NCBI RefSeq assembly: GCF_017165765.1
Contig: NZ_JAFGZD010000002.1
Span: 186,001-250,000 of the forward strand
Direction: 5' to 3'
Length of the DNA: 64,000 bases
From: Pseudomonas capsici
Lineage (GTDB): Bacteria > Pseudomonadota > Gammaproteobacteria > Pseudomonadales > Pseudomonadaceae
In this document: positions 15,280-26,711 of the stretch, one piece after another
Layout of the letters: each line of letters starts with the position of its first letter
How positions within the stretch are numbered: the stretch's first letter is position 1
The notes under the pieces: generated by a model
What the model was told of the DNA's origin: nothing
What the model saw: only the letters and a program-made list of their open reading frames with translations
Database searches by the model: none
Program-made: the position numbers and the translations under genes

Positions 15280-18027
15280 ATGTTTGCGCCTTTGTTAAAA
15301 AAACTTTTTGGAAGCAAGAACGAGCGTGAAGTCAAACGCATGCTCAAGACGGTACAGATCGTCAATGCCTTCGAAGAGCAAATGGTGGCCCTTTCGGACG
15401 AGCAACTGCGTGCCAAGACCGAAGAGTTCAAGGCCCGCATAGCCAAAGGCGAGACCCTCGATAAGCTCCTTCCAGAAGCTTTCGCGGTTGCGCGTGAAGC
15501 GGGCAAGCGTGTCATGGGTATGCGCCACTTCGACGTCCAGTTGATCGGCGGCATGACCCTGCACGAAGGTCAGATCGCCGAGATGCGTACCGGTGAAGGT
15601 AAAACCCTGGTGGGTACGCTCGCGGTTTACCTGAACGCACTGTCCGGCAAGGGCGTGCACGTTGTGACCGTGAACGACTACCTGGCTCGTCGTGACGCCA
15701 ACTGGATGCGTCCGCTGTACGAATTCCTCGGCCTGACCGTAGGGATCGTCACGCCATTCCAGCCACCGGAAGAGAAGCGCGCCGCCTATGCTGCCGACAT
15801 CACTTACGGTACCAACAACGAATTCGGCTTCGACTACCTGCGCGACAACATGGCGTTCAGCATGGAAGACAAGTTCCAGCGTGAACTCAACTTCTGTGTG
15901 ATCGACGAAGTCGACTCGATTCTCATCGACGAAGCCCGTACGCCGCTGATCATTTCCGGTCAGGCTGAAGACAGCTCGCGTCTGTACACCGAGATCAACC
16001 GTCTGATTCCGCGCCTCGAGCGCCATATCGAAGAAGTGGAAGGGCAGGTCACCAAGCCGGGCCACTACACCATCGACGAGAAGAGCCGTCAGGTCGAGCT
16101 GAACGAAGCCGGTCACCAGTTCATCGAAGAACTGCTCACCGAAGCCGGTCTGCTGGCTGAGGGCGAAAGCCTGTACTCGGCGCACAACCTGGGTCTGCTG
16201 ACCCACGTCTATGCCGGTCTGCGCGCTCACACGCTGTTCAACCGCAACGTCGAATACATCGTCCAGGACGGTCAGATCCTGCTGGTCGACGAGCACACCG
16301 GTCGTACCATGCCGGGTCGCCGCCTGTCCGAAGGCCTGCATCAGGCCATCGAAGCCAAGGAAAACCTGAACATCCAGGCCGAAAGCCAGACCCTGGCTTC
16401 GACCACGTTCCAGAACTACTTCCGTCTGTACACCAAACTGTCCGGCATGACCGGTACTGCAGACACCGAAGCGTTCGAGTTCCACCAGATCTACAACCTG
16501 TCGGTCATGGTCATTCCGCCGAACAAACCGCTGGCGCGCAAGGACTTCAACGACCTCGTCTACCTGACGGCGGAAGAGAAGTACGCGGCAATCGTTGCGG
16601 ACATCAAGGCCTGTCTGGCAGAGAACCGTCCGGTTCTGGTGGGTACGGCGACCATCGAAACTTCCGAGCACATGTCCAACCTGCTCAAGAAGGAAGGTAT
16701 CGATCACAAGGTCCTGAACGCCAAGTTCCACGAGAAGGAAGCGGAAATCATTGCCCAGGCCGGTCGTCCGGGTGCACTGACCATCGCCACCAACATGGCC
16801 GGTCGCGGTACCGACATCCTGCTGGGTGGCAACTGGGAAGTCGAAGTTGCCAACCTCGAAGACCCGACCCCCGAGCAGATCGCACAGATCAAGGCCGACT
16901 GGCAGAAACGCCATCAGCAGGTGATCGAGGCGGGTGGCCTGCATGTCATCGCTTCCGAGCGCCATGAATCGCGTCGTATCGACAACCAGCTGCGTGGTCG
17001 TGCCGGTCGTCAGGGCGATACCGGTTCCAGCCGTTTCTATCTGTCGCTTGAAGACAGCCTGATGCGCATCTTCGCCTCCGACCGGGTGAAGAACTTCATG
17101 AAAGCCCTGGGCATGCAGTCCGGCGAAGCGATCGAGCACCGCATGGTGACCAACGCTATCGAAAAGGCCCAGCGCAAGGTGGAAGGTCGCAACTTCGACA
17201 TCCGCAAGCAATTGCTCGAGTTCGACGACGTTGCCAACGAGCAGCGTAAAGTGATCTACCACATGCGTAACAGCCTGCTGGCAGCCACCAACATCGGTGA
17301 CACCATCAGCGACTTCCGTGAAGAAGTGCTCAGCAGTCTGATCAGCCAGCACATTCCGCCGCAATCGCTGCCCGAGCAGTGGGATGTCGCCGGTCTGGAA
17401 GCTTCGCTCAACAGCGATTTCGCCGTGAAGCTGCCGATCCAGCAATGGCTCGACGAAGACGATCACCTGCACGAGGAAACCCTGCGCGAGAAGATTCTGG
17501 CAGAGCTGCTGGTGGCTTACACCGAGAAGGAAGATCAGGCCAGCGCCGAGGCCCTGCGGACTTTCGAGAAGCAGATCCTGCTGCGCGTGCTGGACGACCT
17601 GTGGAAAGACCACCTGTCGACCATGGATCACCTGCGTCACGGTATTCACCTGCGCGGTTATGCACAGAAGAACCCGAAACAGGAATACAAGCGCGAGTCC
17701 TTCACCCTGTTCCAGGAGCTGCTGGATTCCATCAAGCGCGACACCATTCGCGTGCTGTCCCATGTTCAGGTGCGTCGCGAAGATCCGGAGGAAGAAGAGG
17801 CGCGTCTGCGTCGCGAATCCGAAGAACTCGCCAAGCGCATGCAGTTCCAGCATGCCGAAGCGCCGGGCCTCGATCAGCCGGCACTGGTTGAAGAGGGCGG
17901 TGATGTGGCTGTCGCTACCGCGACCACCACTGCGCCGGTTCGCAACGACATGAAACTGGGCCGCAACGAGCTGTGCTGGTGTGGTTCGGGCAAGAAGTTC
18001 AAGCACTGTCACGGCCAGATCGGTTAA
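15280..18027 (+). CDS. secA: Preprotein translocase ATPase SecA
   Basis: 915 residues from ATG 15280 ([21 protein letters not shown]); a GTG six codons upstream is less likely. The ATPase pushes unfolded preproteins through SecYEG. Visible are Walker [15 protein letters not shown] (about 102), [18 protein letters not shown], the DEAD-like box [18 protein letters not shown] (about 205), the GTATIETSE and AGRGTDI motifs of the second motor domain, the [11 protein letters not shown] arginine-finger region, and the C-terminal zinc site [15 protein letters not shown]. Length is normal. A strong terminator follows. Confidence 0.98.
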   Translation: MFAPLLKKLFGSKNEREVKRMLKTVQIVNAFEEQMVALSDEQLRAKTEEFKARIAKGETLDKLLPEAFAVAREAGKRVMGMRHFDVQLIGGMTLHEGQIAEMRTGEGKTLVGTLAVYLNALSGKGVHVVTVNDYLARRDANWMRPLYEFLGLTVGIVTPFQPPEEKRAAYAADITYGTNNEFGFDYLRDNMAFSMEDKFQRELNFCVIDEVDSILIDEARTPLIISGQAEDSSRLYTEINRLIPRLERHIEEVEGQVTKPGHYTIDEKSRQVELNEAGHQFIEELLTEAGLLAEGESLYSAHNLGLLTHVYAGLRAHTLFNRNVEYIVQDGQILLVDEHTGRTMPGRRLSEGLHQAIEAKENLNIQAESQTLASTTFQNYFRLYTKLSGMTGTADTEAFEFHQIYNLSVMVIPPNKPLARKDFNDLVYLTAEEKYAAIVADIKACLAENRPVLVGTATIETSEHMSNLLKKEGIDHKVLNAKFHEKEAEIIAQAGRPGALTIATNMAGRGTDILLGGNWEVEVANLEDPTPEQIAQIKADWQKRHQQVIEAGGLHVIASERHESRRIDNQLRGRAGRQGDTGSSRFYLSLEDSLMRIFASDRVKNFMKALGMQSGEAIEHRMVTNAIEKAQRKVEGRNFDIRKQLLEFDDVANEQRKVIYHMRNSLLAATNIGDTISDFREEVLSSLISQHIPPQSLPEQWDVAGLEASLNSDFAVKLPIQQWLDEDDHLHEETLREKILAELLVAYTEKEDQASAEALRTFEKQILLRVLDDLWKDHLSTMDHLRHGIHLRGYAQKNPKQEYKRESFTLFQELLDSIKRDTIRVLSHVQVRREDPEEEEARLRRESEELAKRMQFQHAEAPGLDQPALVEEGGDVAVATATTTAPVRNDMKLGRNELCWCGSGKKFKHCHGQIG

Positions 18028-18048
18028 GGCCCTGACGCTGTAATACCA

Positions 18049-18082
18049 CGCCGCGACCGGCTTACCCGTCGCGGCGTTTTTT
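18049..18082 (+). terminator. Rho-independent terminator of secA
   Basis: A perfect 9-bp stem CGCCGCGAC/GTCGCGGCG with a 10-base loop, followed by six T residues at 18077-18082. Confidence 0.9.
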
Positions 18083-18137
18083 CATTAGATTGCCGTACCG
18101 ATGCGGACGGCGCAGATACTGCTCAAGGAGCGCACCC

Positions 18138-19355
18138 ATGGCTGTTGGTCTTGGTCCTTTGCCTACATTGCACCCGGTTCCCGGTTTTGAACTGGGGATT
18201 GCTTCTGCCGGCATCAAACGTCCGGGTCGCAAGGACGTTGTCGTCATGCGATGTGCCGAAGGTTCCAGTGTTGCCGGCGTGTTCACACTGAACGCGTTCT
18301 GCGCAGCGCCGGTCATCCTGGCCAAGCAGCGCGTGCAAGGCCCTGTGCGTTACCTGCTGACCAACACCGGCAACGCCAACGCCGGCACCGGCGAGCCAGG
18401 TCTGGCTGCCGCAACCCGCACCTGTGCCAGACTGGCCGAGCTGGCGGGTGTCGATGCCAGCGCTGTGCTGCCTTACTCCACCGGCGTCATCGGTGAGCCG
18501 TTGCCTGTGGAAAAGATCGAAGGTGCCTTGCAGGCCGCTCTCGACGATCTGTCCGTGGATAACTGGGCTGCCGCCGCAACCGGCATCATGACCACCGACA
18601 CTCTGCCAAAAGGCGCGAGCCGTCAGTTCCAGTACGAGGGCGTTACCGTCACCGTGACCGGCATCAGCAAGGGCGCTGGCATGATCCGTCCGAACATGGC
18701 GACCATGCTCGGTTACATCGCGACCGACGCCAAGGTATCCCAGAGCGTATTGCAGGACCTGATCCGCGACGGCGCGAACAAGTCGTTCAACCGCATCACT
18801 ATCGATGGCGATACCTCGACCAACGACTGCTGCATGCTGATCGCCACCGGTCAGGCCGATGTACCTGCCGTGACCGAAGCCAAAGGCCCGTTGTTCGAAG
18901 CCTTGAAGAAAGCGGTCTTCGAAGTCTGCATGGAAGTGGCCCAGGCCATCGTGCGTGATGGCGAAGGCGCGACCAAGTTCGTGACCGTTGAAGTCAATGG
19001 CGGCGGTAACCACCAGGAATGCCTGGATGTCGGCTATGCCGTGGCTCACTCGCCGCTGATCAAGACCGCGCTGTTCGCGTCCGACCCTAACTGGGGTCGT
19101 ATCCTGGCAGCGGTGGGGCGTGCAGGCGTACCGGATCTGGACGTCAGCAAGATCGACGTGTTCCTCGGTTCCGTGTGCATTGCCAGCAAAGGCTGCCGTG
19201 CGACGACCTACACTGAAGAACAGGGTTCGCTGGTCATGGCTCAGGAAGAAATCACCATCCGTATCGAGCTGGGCCGCGGTGATTGCAGCGAAACGATCTG
19301 GACCACCGACCTGTCCCACGAGTACGTGAAGATCAACGCCGAATACCGCACCTGA
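18138..19355 (+). CDS. argJ: Bifunctional glutamate N-acetyltransferase / amino-acid acetyltransferase ArgJ
   Basis: 405 residues from ATG 18138, with AAGGAG upstream. ArgJ moves the acetyl group from N-acetylornithine to glutamate and, in bifunctional forms, also acetylates glutamate from acetyl-CoA, in cytoplasmic arginine synthesis. The precursor cleaves itself before the Thr of the ATML motif, seen here as [16 protein letters not shown], with Thr at residue 189. Other signatures are [15 protein letters not shown] and [16 protein letters not shown]. The order secA-argJ is as in other pseudomonads. Confidence 0.97.
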   Translation: MAVGLGPLPTLHPVPGFELGIASAGIKRPGRKDVVVMRCAEGSSVAGVFTLNAFCAAPVILAKQRVQGPVRYLLTNTGNANAGTGEPGLAAATRTCARLAELAGVDASAVLPYSTGVIGEPLPVEKIEGALQAALDDLSVDNWAAAATGIMTTDTLPKGASRQFQYEGVTVTVTGISKGAGMIRPNMATMLGYIATDAKVSQSVLQDLIRDGANKSFNRITIDGDTSTNDCCMLIATGQADVPAVTEAKGPLFEALKKAVFEVCMEVAQAIVRDGEGATKFVTVEVNGGGNHQECLDVGYAVAHSPLIKTALFASDPNWGRILAAVGRAGVPDLDVSKIDVFLGSVCIASKGCRATTYTEEQGSLVMAQEEITIRIELGRGDCSETIWTTDLSHEYVKINAEYRT

Positions 19356-19406
19356 TCCACCCAATCCATAGGAGTAATGTCGATCAGTAAAGGTACGAAT
19401 AAACCT

Positions 19407-19494
19407 GTAGGAGGCAGCTTGCTGGCGAAAAAGCCTGAAAACCGGCAGAGATTCAGCATATGTACGCTAGAGTCGCCAGCAAGCTGCCTCCCAC
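19407..19494. repeat. REP-like inverted repeat pair
   Basis: A 22-base arm beginning GTAGGAGGCAGCTTGCTGGC (19407-19428) is repeated in inverted form at 19473-19494 with one mismatch, separated by 44 bases. This type of GTGGGAGGCAGCTTGCTGGC element is a common dispersed extragenic palindrome in non-aeruginosa pseudomonads. It lies between argJ and the GST gene. Confidence 0.8.
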
Positions 19495-19560
19495 AAAGTG
19501 TTCATGACCTTATTGATCGGCACTACCCCATAGGAGCCACCTGACTCCGGAGCCAAGGAT

Positions 19561-20193
19561 ATGTCTCTGCACCTCATCATCGGCGACAAACGCTATTCCT
19601 CCTGGTCGCTGCGCCCCTGGCTGGTGCTGGCAATGACCGGCGCGCCTTACACCGATCAGGTGATTCGCCTGAACAAGCCGGATACCCGCGAACAGATTCT
19701 CCAGTATTCTCCGACCGGCAAGGTTCCAGCGTTGCAATGCGAGCATGGGACCATCATCGATTCCCTGGCCATTTGCGAATACCTGAACGAGCGTTTCCCC
19801 GAAGCCAATCTCTGGCCACGTGATATCGCTGCCCGCGCCCAGGCCCGTTCGGCGTGCGCGCAGATGCACAGCGGTTTCATGAGCCTGCGTTCCAACATGC
19901 CGATGGACCTGCATCGCGATCAGGCGCTGGAAGTCATTCCGGTCGATACGCAACAGGACATCGACCGTATCGTTGCGTTGTGGAGCGAGTGCCGTGCAGC
20001 AGCGGTCGAGAGCGGTCCGTTCCTGTTCGGCCAGCCGAGCATTGCCGATGCCTTCTTTGCGCCGGTGGCCATTCGTCTGCGCAGCTATCGCGTCGCCTTG
20101 CCTGCCGAAGCGCTGGCCTATATTGAAACCCTTTACCAGTGGCCTGCTTTTCAGAGCTGGCAACAGGCTGCCTTGCAGGAGACCGATGAGTGA
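19561..20193 (+). CDS. Glutathione S-transferase family protein
   Basis: 210 residues. A cytosolic enzyme with a thioredoxin-like N-terminal domain (SLHLIIGDKRYSSWSLRPWL, then YSPTGKVPALQCEHGTIIDS with the cis-Pro and Glu/Asp-Ser glutathione-binding positions) and a helical C-terminal domain (about 90-210). The Ser in SSWSLRP is the probable catalytic residue. The substrate is unknown. ATG 19561 has AAGGA upstream. The stop overlaps the GTG start of the next gene. Confidence 0.85.
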   Translation: MSLHLIIGDKRYSSWSLRPWLVLAMTGAPYTDQVIRLNKPDTREQILQYSPTGKVPALQCEHGTIIDSLAICEYLNERFPEANLWPRDIAARAQARSACAQMHSGFMSLRSNMPMDLHRDQALEVIPVDTQQDIDRIVALWSECRAAAVESGPFLFGQPSIADAFFAPVAIRLRSYRVALPAEALAYIETLYQWPAFQSWQQAALQETDE

Positions 20194-21134
20194 AACGTGT
20201 TCATGTGGCCGCCGCTGTCATTCGTGGCGCTGACGGCAGGATTCTTATCGCCAAGCGTGCAGATAACCAGCATCAGGGCGGTTTGTGGGAGTTTCCCGGC
20301 GGCAAGGTTGAAGCCGGGGAGGCTGTCCAGGCCGCATTGAGCCGTGAGTTGCAGGAAGAGTTGGGGATTGGCGTCACGGCGGCACGCCCGCTGATCAAGA
20401 TCCAGCACGATTACCCGGACAAACAGGTTTTGCTGGATGTCTGGGAAGTCTCGGCCTTTACCGGCGAGCCCCATGGCGCCGAAGGACAGCCGCTGGTCTG
20501 GGCCAGCCAGCGTGAACTGGCCGGTTACGAATTCCCGGCGGCCAACAAGCCGATCGTTGCCGCGGCACGCTTGCCCGGAGAGTACCTGATTACGCCCGAT
20601 GGTCTGGAAACCTCCGAGCTGCTGCGCGGCATGCAGAAGGCTATTGCTGGCGGCATCAAGCTGGTCCAGTTACGGGCTCCGGCTGGCTATGACCCGCAAT
20701 ATCGGGATCTGGCCGTGGATGCGGTGGGCTTGTGCGCAGGCAAGGCGCAACTGATGCTCAAGGGGCCTCTGGAATGGCTGGGTGATTTCCCGTCCGCCGG
20801 ATGGCACCTGACGGCGGAACAACTGCGCAAGTACGCCAGCCGAGGTCGTCCATTCCCGGAGGATCGCTGGCTGGCGGCCTCCTGCCATAACGCTGAAGAA
20901 CTGGCGCTGGCCGAGCAGATGGGCGTGGATTTCGTCACCCTGTCACCGGTCCAGCCGACCCTGACCCATCCCGACGCACAGCCGCTGGGTTGGGAAGAAG
21001 CCTCACGGCTGATCGCAGACTTCACCAAGCCGGTATTCCTGCTGGGCGGTGTCGGTCCGGATGAGCGTCAGCGCGCCTGGGAAAGCGGCGCACAAGGCGT
21101 GGCCGGAATCCGCGCCTTCTGGCCAGAGGCCTGA
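20190..21134 (+). CDS. Nudix hydrolase fused to a thiamine-phosphate-synthase-like domain
   Basis: 314 residues. The N-terminal part (1-130) is a MutT-type Nudix hydrolase with the box GGKVEAGEAVQAALSRELQE followed by ELGI, and opening VHVAAAVIRGADGRILIAKRAD, typical of 8-oxo-dGTP hydrolases. The C-terminal part (about 135-310) resembles ThiE TIM-barrel proteins (KLVQLRAPAGYD, VDFVTLSPVQPTLTHPDA, LLGGVGPDERQRAWESGAQGVAGI). The fusion is known in pseudomonads, where the second domain is not expected to supply the main ThiE activity. GTG start at 20190 overlaps the GST stop, so the two genes are probably coupled. Confidence 0.85.
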   Translation: MKRVHVAAAVIRGADGRILIAKRADNQHQGGLWEFPGGKVEAGEAVQAALSRELQEELGIGVTAARPLIKIQHDYPDKQVLLDVWEVSAFTGEPHGAEGQPLVWASQRELAGYEFPAANKPIVAAARLPGEYLITPDGLETSELLRGMQKAIAGGIKLVQLRAPAGYDPQYRDLAVDAVGLCAGKAQLMLKGPLEWLGDFPSAGWHLTAEQLRKYASRGRPFPEDRWLAASCHNAEELALAEQMGVDFVTLSPVQPTLTHPDAQPLGWEEASRLIADFTKPVFLLGGVGPDERQRAWESGAQGVAGIRAFWPEA

Positions 21135-21158
21135 CGCGGGGCACGATCCGTGGGAGGG

Positions 21159-21743
21159 TCAGGTTTTTTCTGGCTTGGGAGCCGGTTGCCAGAGGATTTC
21201 GGCAATGCCTTGGCGCTTGGCGATCACTCGGGCAGCCACGAACAGTAAATCCGACAGCCGATTGATATACGCCAGCCCGACACCGGCCAACGGTTCCTGT
21301 GCATTGAGGTGCTGACAGCGCCGCTCTGCACTGCGAGCCAGGCTGCGACAAACGTGGGCCTGGGCGATCAGCATCGAGCCACCGGGCAGGATGAAGTTTT
21401 CCAGCGGGCCGACTTCCTCGTTCCACTCATCGATTGCGGCCTCCAGTCGCTCGACTTCGGCAGCGTTCAGCGCCTGATAGGCCGGCATGGCCAGTTCGCC
21501 GCCCAGATCGAACAGACGGTGCTGACAAGGGCTCAGCACCTCGATCACTTCACTGAGCGCAGGAATGCGTTGCACCTGCTCGTTCAACCCGGCCAGCAGC
21601 AGCCCCAACTGACTGTTGAGGGTATCGACTTCACCGATGGCCTCGACACGCGGGTGATCCTTGGGCACTCGACGACCATCGCCCAGCCCGGTTTCTCCGG
21701 CATCGCCGGTGCGCGTGTAAATCTTCGACAAACGAAAGCCCAT
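21159..21743 (-). CDS. Cob(I)yrinic acid a,c-diamide adenosyltransferase, PduO type
   Basis: 194 residues. The enzyme transfers the adenosyl group of ATP to cob(I)alamin. The N-terminus has the ATP-binding TRTGDAGETGLGDGRRV motif, and later segments FILPGGS and CRSLARSAERR are diagnostic. It is the last gene of the leftward panE-sensor kinase-pduO unit; the kinase stop lies 15 bases upstream. The role is cofactor assembly in the cytoplasm. PduO, EutT and CobA types are unrelated in sequence, and this is clearly the PduO type. Confidence 0.9.
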   Translation of the reverse strand: MGFRLSKIYTRTGDAGETGLGDGRRVPKDHPRVEAIGEVDTLNSQLGLLLAGLNEQVQRIPALSEVIEVLSPCQHRLFDLGGELAMPAYQALNAAEVERLEAAIDEWNEEVGPLENFILPGGSMLIAQAHVCRSLARSAERRCQHLNAQEPLAGVGLAYINRLSDLLFVAARVIAKRQGIAEILWQPAPKPEKT

Positions 21744-21758
21744 CTGTATGGCTCCTGA

Positions 21759-23798
21759 TTACAACTTTGAAATGACCTGTTGCTGCACATTCACCTGAGT
21801 GCTCACCAAGGGCAGGCGCAGGGTAAAGCAGGTCCCCATGCCGATAGCCGATTGCACTTCCATCTGGCCCTTATGGTTATTGGTGATGATGAAGTACGAC
21901 ACCGACAGCCCGAGTCCGGTGCCCTGGCCTATTTCCTTGGTGGTGAAAAAGGGCTCGAAAGTCCGCTTGCGCACGTTCTCCGCCATGCCGATGCCGTTGT
22001 CTTCCACCTGAATTTCGGCCCATGGCGGGTTGAGGCGGGTGCGCAAGGTGATGCGTCCCGGCTCGGCTTCACTCTCTGAGCGTTGGTGAATGGCCTGCGC
22101 AGCGTTCTTCAGCAGGTTGAGCAGCACCTGTTCCAGTTCGTTGGGGATGCAAGGCACAGGCCCCAGTTCCGGATCGAACTGGCGGATGATGTTCTGGCCC
22201 TTGAAGTCGAAGCCTATGGCCAGATCAAAGTCGTTGCCGGCGATTTCCAGCGCCTGATCGATCAGGGCCGGCAGGTCGCAGGAGGTCAACTGGCGGTTGC
22301 TCAGGCGGCTGAAGTTGAGCATATGGCTGACGATCTTTGCCGCCCGTGCGCCGGCCTGCTGAATACCGTCCAGCAGTTGCGGGACGCCGCGGCTGGTCAG
22401 GTAATGATTGATGGTATTCAGGTCGATGCCGTCGGACTCGGCCTGTTCGATGTTCTTGGGCAGTTCCGGCGACAGGCGGCGGCGGATGTTCTGCACGTTG
22501 TGCAGGATCGCGCCCAGCGGGTTATTGATTTCGTGAGCCATGCCGGCCGCGAGCCCGCCAACGGAGAGCATCTTTTCCGACTGCACCATCATTTCTTCCA
22601 GGGAAATGCGTTGGGTGATGTCATCGATCCGGATCACCACGCCACGGCCTGCATCGCCTGCCAAGGGGTAGAAGGTCAGGGCATAGCTGCGCGGCTCGTC
22701 GTTCTTGATCCAGGTCACGCGCTCGATCTTGGTGACGCTGTGCTGCTCGACGGTCTGCTTGATCTGGGGCAGGAACGCTCTCATGGGTTCGAAGGCAATG
22801 AAGATCGGCTGATTGAGGGCTTCGTCCAGGGTTGTGCCGGACAGGGCGGTGGCTTCCTGATTCCACTGGGTGACGTACAGTTGTTCGTCCAGGGCAATCA
22901 TCGCCGAGGGCATCGAGTCGATAATGCTGTTGAGGTAATTCTGGAAGCCGGTGAGCTTTTTCTCGATCTTGCTGCGTACCTTGACCTCCAGCTCGAGCTT
23001 GCGATTGGTGTGACGGGTTTCCTCGGCCATGCCCTGAGCCTGGGCGTAGGCTTCCTGCGAGTCGTCGCGGGCGCGCTTGAGTTGCTGCTCGCGGGCTTCG
23101 ATGCGCGACAACATGGTGTTGAAGGCTTCGGCCAGATTGCCGATTTCGTCTTCGTTGCCGGGGCTGGCGCGCAAGGCATAGTTTTCTTCGCGGGTGACCT
23201 GGCGCGACAGCTCTTCGAGTTGATAGATGGGTTCGGTAATCAGGCGTCGGATCTGTCTGGCCACGACCAGCCACAGCAGCACACTGAACACCAGAATGCC
23301 CAGGCTTGCGGTCAGCGTGCCGGTATAGAACGCCGTGGGCAGTTCGCTGCTGGCAACCAGCAATAAATGTCCCGGAGCCTGATCGCCCTTGGGCACGGTG
23401 ATGATCTGCGTATTGCGAAACTCGGTCAGACGCCAGCCTTCGATATCGCCGTAATGGGCGGGCAGATGCAGTCCTTCGCCCTGTTGCATCTGCGCCAGGC
23501 GGCTACCGTCGTTGTCGTAGAGCGCTGCGGCCCGCAATGGCCCGTAGCTCCTGAGCTCCTTGAGCAAGGCATTGGCATTGCGCGGCGAACTCAGGGCCTG
23601 CTCGTTGAGATTGGGACTGCTGATCAGGCGTCCGATGGTCTGCAGGGCCTGCGGAGCCATGGCTTCCTGAGAGATGTAATAAGCGGCGCTGATAAAGGTC
23701 AGGTTGGCGACCAGCAGCACCGTGGTCAGCAGGACCAGCAGGGCTGCCAGCAGTTTCTGGCCCACAGGCAGGTTTTCTAGACGCTTGCGCAATGGCAT
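21759..23798 (-). CDS. Membrane sensor histidine kinase (HAMP-PAS-HisKA-HATPase)
   Basis: 679 residues from ATG 23798 (MPLRKRLENLPVGQKLLAAL); the open frame extends 41 codons further but would then overlap panE. TM1 is at about 14-36 and TM2 near 186-206, enclosing a periplasmic sensor region. A HAMP domain and coiled coil follow, then a PAS domain (SIIDSMPSAMIALDEQLYVT), the H-box MAHEINNPLGAI with the phospho-accepting His near residue 418, and ATP-binding N and G boxes (LLNLLKNAAQAI, DNGIGM, GTGLGLS). No response regulator gene lies next to it. By position it corresponds to P. aeruginosa PA4398, reported to affect swarming and biofilm; that link is from memory. Confidence 0.9.
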   Translation of the reverse strand: MPLRKRLENLPVGQKLLAALLVLLTTVLLVANLTFISAAYYISQEAMAPQALQTIGRLISSPNLNEQALSSPRNANALLKELRSYGPLRAAALYDNDGSRLAQMQQGEGLHLPAHYGDIEGWRLTEFRNTQIITVPKGDQAPGHLLLVASSELPTAFYTGTLTASLGILVFSVLLWLVVARQIRRLITEPIYQLEELSRQVTREENYALRASPGNEDEIGNLAEAFNTMLSRIEAREQQLKRARDDSQEAYAQAQGMAEETRHTNRKLELEVKVRSKIEKKLTGFQNYLNSIIDSMPSAMIALDEQLYVTQWNQEATALSGTTLDEALNQPIFIAFEPMRAFLPQIKQTVEQHSVTKIERVTWIKNDEPRSYALTFYPLAGDAGRGVVIRIDDITQRISLEEMMVQSEKMLSVGGLAAGMAHEINNPLGAILHNVQNIRRRLSPELPKNIEQAESDGIDLNTINHYLTSRGVPQLLDGIQQAGARAAKIVSHMLNFSRLSNRQLTSCDLPALIDQALEIAGNDFDLAIGFDFKGQNIIRQFDPELGPVPCIPNELEQVLLNLLKNAAQAIHQRSESEAEPGRITLRTRLNPPWAEIQVEDNGIGMAENVRKRTFEPFFTTKEIGQGTGLGLSVSYFIITNNHKGQMEVQSAIGMGTCFTLRLPLVSTQVNVQQQVISKL

Positions 23799-23842
23799 GG
23801 GGCGAATCACACGCAAAGGATGAAACAGCAGGGTAGCGTGAG

Positions 23843-24880
<1,038 letters not shown>

Positions 24881-24934
24881 TCAAGTCACGCGTGCTCGCT
24901 TTGATCGGGCACGCCGTTTATCTGGAGAAATTAC

Positions 24935-25414
24935 ATGCCATCGTTCGACGTAGTGTCCGAATTGGATAAACACGAAGTCACTAATGCCGTCGACAACGCC
25001 ATCAAAGAGCTGGACCGTCGCTATGACCTCAAAGGCAAAGGCACTTTCGAGTTCAAGGATCTGACCGTCACGCTCACCGCCGAGGCAGAGTTCCAGCTTG
25101 AAGCAATGATCGAAATCCTCAAGCTTGCCCTGGTCAAGCGCAAGATCGACGTGAAATGCCTTGAGGTCAAGGATGCTTATGCTTCGGGCAAGGTGATGAA
25201 GCAGGAAGCGGTACTCAGGGAAGGTATCGACAAGGAGCTGGCCAAGAAAATTGTTGCCCATATCAAGGACGCTAAACTGAAAGTGCAGGCCGCCATTCAG
25301 GGGGAACAAGTGCGCGTCACGGGTAAAAAGCGCGATGACCTGCAAGATGCCATTGCTTTACTGCGTACATACGACTCGGGGATGCCGCTGCAATTCAACA
25401 ACTTCCGTGACTAG
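24935..25414 (+). CDS. yajQ: YajQ family nucleotide-binding protein
   Basis: 159 residues, the normal family length. It begins [20 protein letters not shown] and ends [12 protein letters not shown], both diagnostic. The fold is two ferredoxin-like halves. A Xanthomonas homologue binds cyclic di-GMP and acts with a LysR regulator; a general role in Pseudomonas is not settled. ATG 24935 follows GGAGA. It is divergent from panE. Confidence 0.95.
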   Translation: MPSFDVVSELDKHEVTNAVDNAIKELDRRYDLKGKGTFEFKDLTVTLTAEAEFQLEAMIEILKLALVKRKIDVKCLEVKDAYASGKVMKQEAVLREGIDKELAKKIVAHIKDAKLKVQAAIQGEQVRVTGKKRDDLQDAIALLRTYDSGMPLQFNNFRD

Positions 25415-25422
25415 TGTTCGTG

Positions 25423-25449
25423 TGCCCGGGAACCCTTGATTCCCGGGCA
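25423..25449. terminator. Hairpin after yajQ
   Basis: A perfect 10-bp stem TGCCCGGGAA/TTCCCGGGCA with a 7-base loop. Flanking TGTTCG/CGAACA words can extend it. There is no T tract, so it is a probable but not classical terminator. Confidence 0.5.
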
Positions 25450-25532
25450 TGTCCGAACACCCCTGTAGACGCTGAAATGATTGTTTCCGGCAGTCCTTTC
25501 AAGATTGGTTCGTGACAGGCAGGAGAAACAAG

Positions 25533-26363
25533 ATGGATTTGAGCGCAGAAGTCGATCAGCTGTGGAAGGTTTCACAAAGCTGGATTCCGATGATCATGCA
25601 GTACAGCAGTCGTGTGCTGCTGGCGCTGGTAACACTGAGTATTGGCTGGTGGTTGATCAACAGGCTGACCAGCAAGGTCGGTGCATTGCTGGCACTGCGT
25701 AATGCCGACCTGGCATTGCAGGGGTTTGTCAGCAGCCTGGCGAACATCATCCTCAAGATTCTGCTGGTGGTGAGCGTTGCGTCGATGATAGGTGTGGAAA
25801 CCACCTCGTTCGTCGCGGCCATCGGTGCTGCGGGTCTGGCCATTGGTCTGGCCTTGCAGGGCAGTCTGGCGAACTTTGCGGGTGGCGTGCTGATTCTGCT
25901 GTTCCGCCCGTTCCGTATCGGCGACTGGATCGAGGCTCAGGGTGTGGCGGGTACTGTCGACAGTATCCAGATTTTCCACACCGTACTGCGCACGGGTGAT
26001 AACCGCACGGTGATCATGCCCAACGGCAATCTGTCCAACGGCATCATTACCAACACCAACCGTCAGCCGACCCGCAAGATCGTGTTCGATATCGGTGTGA
26101 GTCCCGATGCGGACCTGAGGAAAGCCCTCGAAGTGCTGTTGGAAATGGCTCAGGACCCGCGTGTCCTGCAGGATCCGGCACCGCAGGCAGTGGTGGCGGC
26201 GCTGGGCGAAAACGCGATTACCCTGTCGTTGAGGGTATGGACCAAGACCGGCGATATGGGCGATGTGAGTTCGTTCTTCAATATCGAGGCGCGTGATCGC
26301 CTGAAAGCTGCAGGTATCGATATCCCTTCGCCACAACGCATGGTGCGTGTGGTTCAGGAGTAA
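25533..26363 (+). CDS. mscS: Small-conductance mechanosensitive channel (MscS family)
   Basis: 276 residues from ATG 25533 with GGAG 9 bases upstream; an in-frame ATG 7 codons earlier lacks a site. The channel opens under membrane tension to release solutes on osmotic downshock. Three membrane helices are visible (about 21-42, 63-85 and 90-115). The last is the Gly/Ala-rich pore helix AAIGAAGLAIGLALQGSLAN, followed by the beta domain GDWIEAQGVAGTVDSIQIF and MPNGNLSNGIITN. Size matches E. coli MscS. Confidence 0.93.
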   Translation: MDLSAEVDQLWKVSQSWIPMIMQYSSRVLLALVTLSIGWWLINRLTSKVGALLALRNADLALQGFVSSLANIILKILLVVSVASMIGVETTSFVAAIGAAGLAIGLALQGSLANFAGGVLILLFRPFRIGDWIEAQGVAGTVDSIQIFHTVLRTGDNRTVIMPNGNLSNGIITNTNRQPTRKIVFDIGVSPDADLRKALEVLLEMAQDPRVLQDPAPQAVVAALGENAITLSLRVWTKTGDMGDVSSFFNIEARDRLKAAGIDIPSPQRMVRVVQE

Positions 26364-26370
26364 TCGATAA

Positions 26371-26415
26371 CTCGTCAGAAAGCTCGCTGTTCCCTGCGGC
26401 GAGCTTTCTGATGAG
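26371..26415. terminator. Strong hairpin after mscS
   Basis: 17-base arms (26371-26387 and 26399-26415), paired except for one G-U, with an 11-base loop. No T run follows. Confidence 0.6.
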
Positions 26416-26711
26416 TGCTGGCCTCAAGCCTTGATGCGCACTTGCTTGCGCACCCCTCCGCGATAAATCCCTCTCAAAATCCTTGTCGCCCCTTGTAATC
26501 AGGGCGCTTCAGCCGTCTGTGCAACCTTTTGCGCAGGTGCGCAGCGGATTGCGCACTTTTTCTGTTTGTCTGTATGAAAAATAACCGGTTTTTAAAAGGG
26601 TTACTTTTTAACTGTCTGATTTTAATAATAAAAATAAAGAAGGCATGACTCTTGATACACGCCGCCCCCAGGCACGAGCGATGTTGCTCGTCACGATTCC
26701 GGGCGCAACAC
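26416..26711 (+). other. AT-rich leader of the T6SS effector locus
   Basis: No gene. From about 26560 to 26640 the sequence turns strongly A/T-rich, unlike the flanking core DNA, and marks the left border of the accessory island. TTGTCT followed 17 bases later by TTTTTA is the best, but weak, promoter candidate. AAAGAAGG at 26636-26643 is a good ribosome site for a TTG at 26652, in frame with the effector. Confidence 0.4.

Noticed and set aside
15295..18012. A 905-codon open frame antisense to secA
   Set aside because: It mirrors secA codon positions and reflects the strong G/C bias at third positions. It has no family motif and no ribosome site. The same applies to long antisense frames over gspD, groEL and mexW.
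19407..19494. Insertion-sequence ends
   Set aside because: The inverted arms enclose only 44 bases with no reading frame, and the sequence is a known type of dispersed pseudomonad palindrome.
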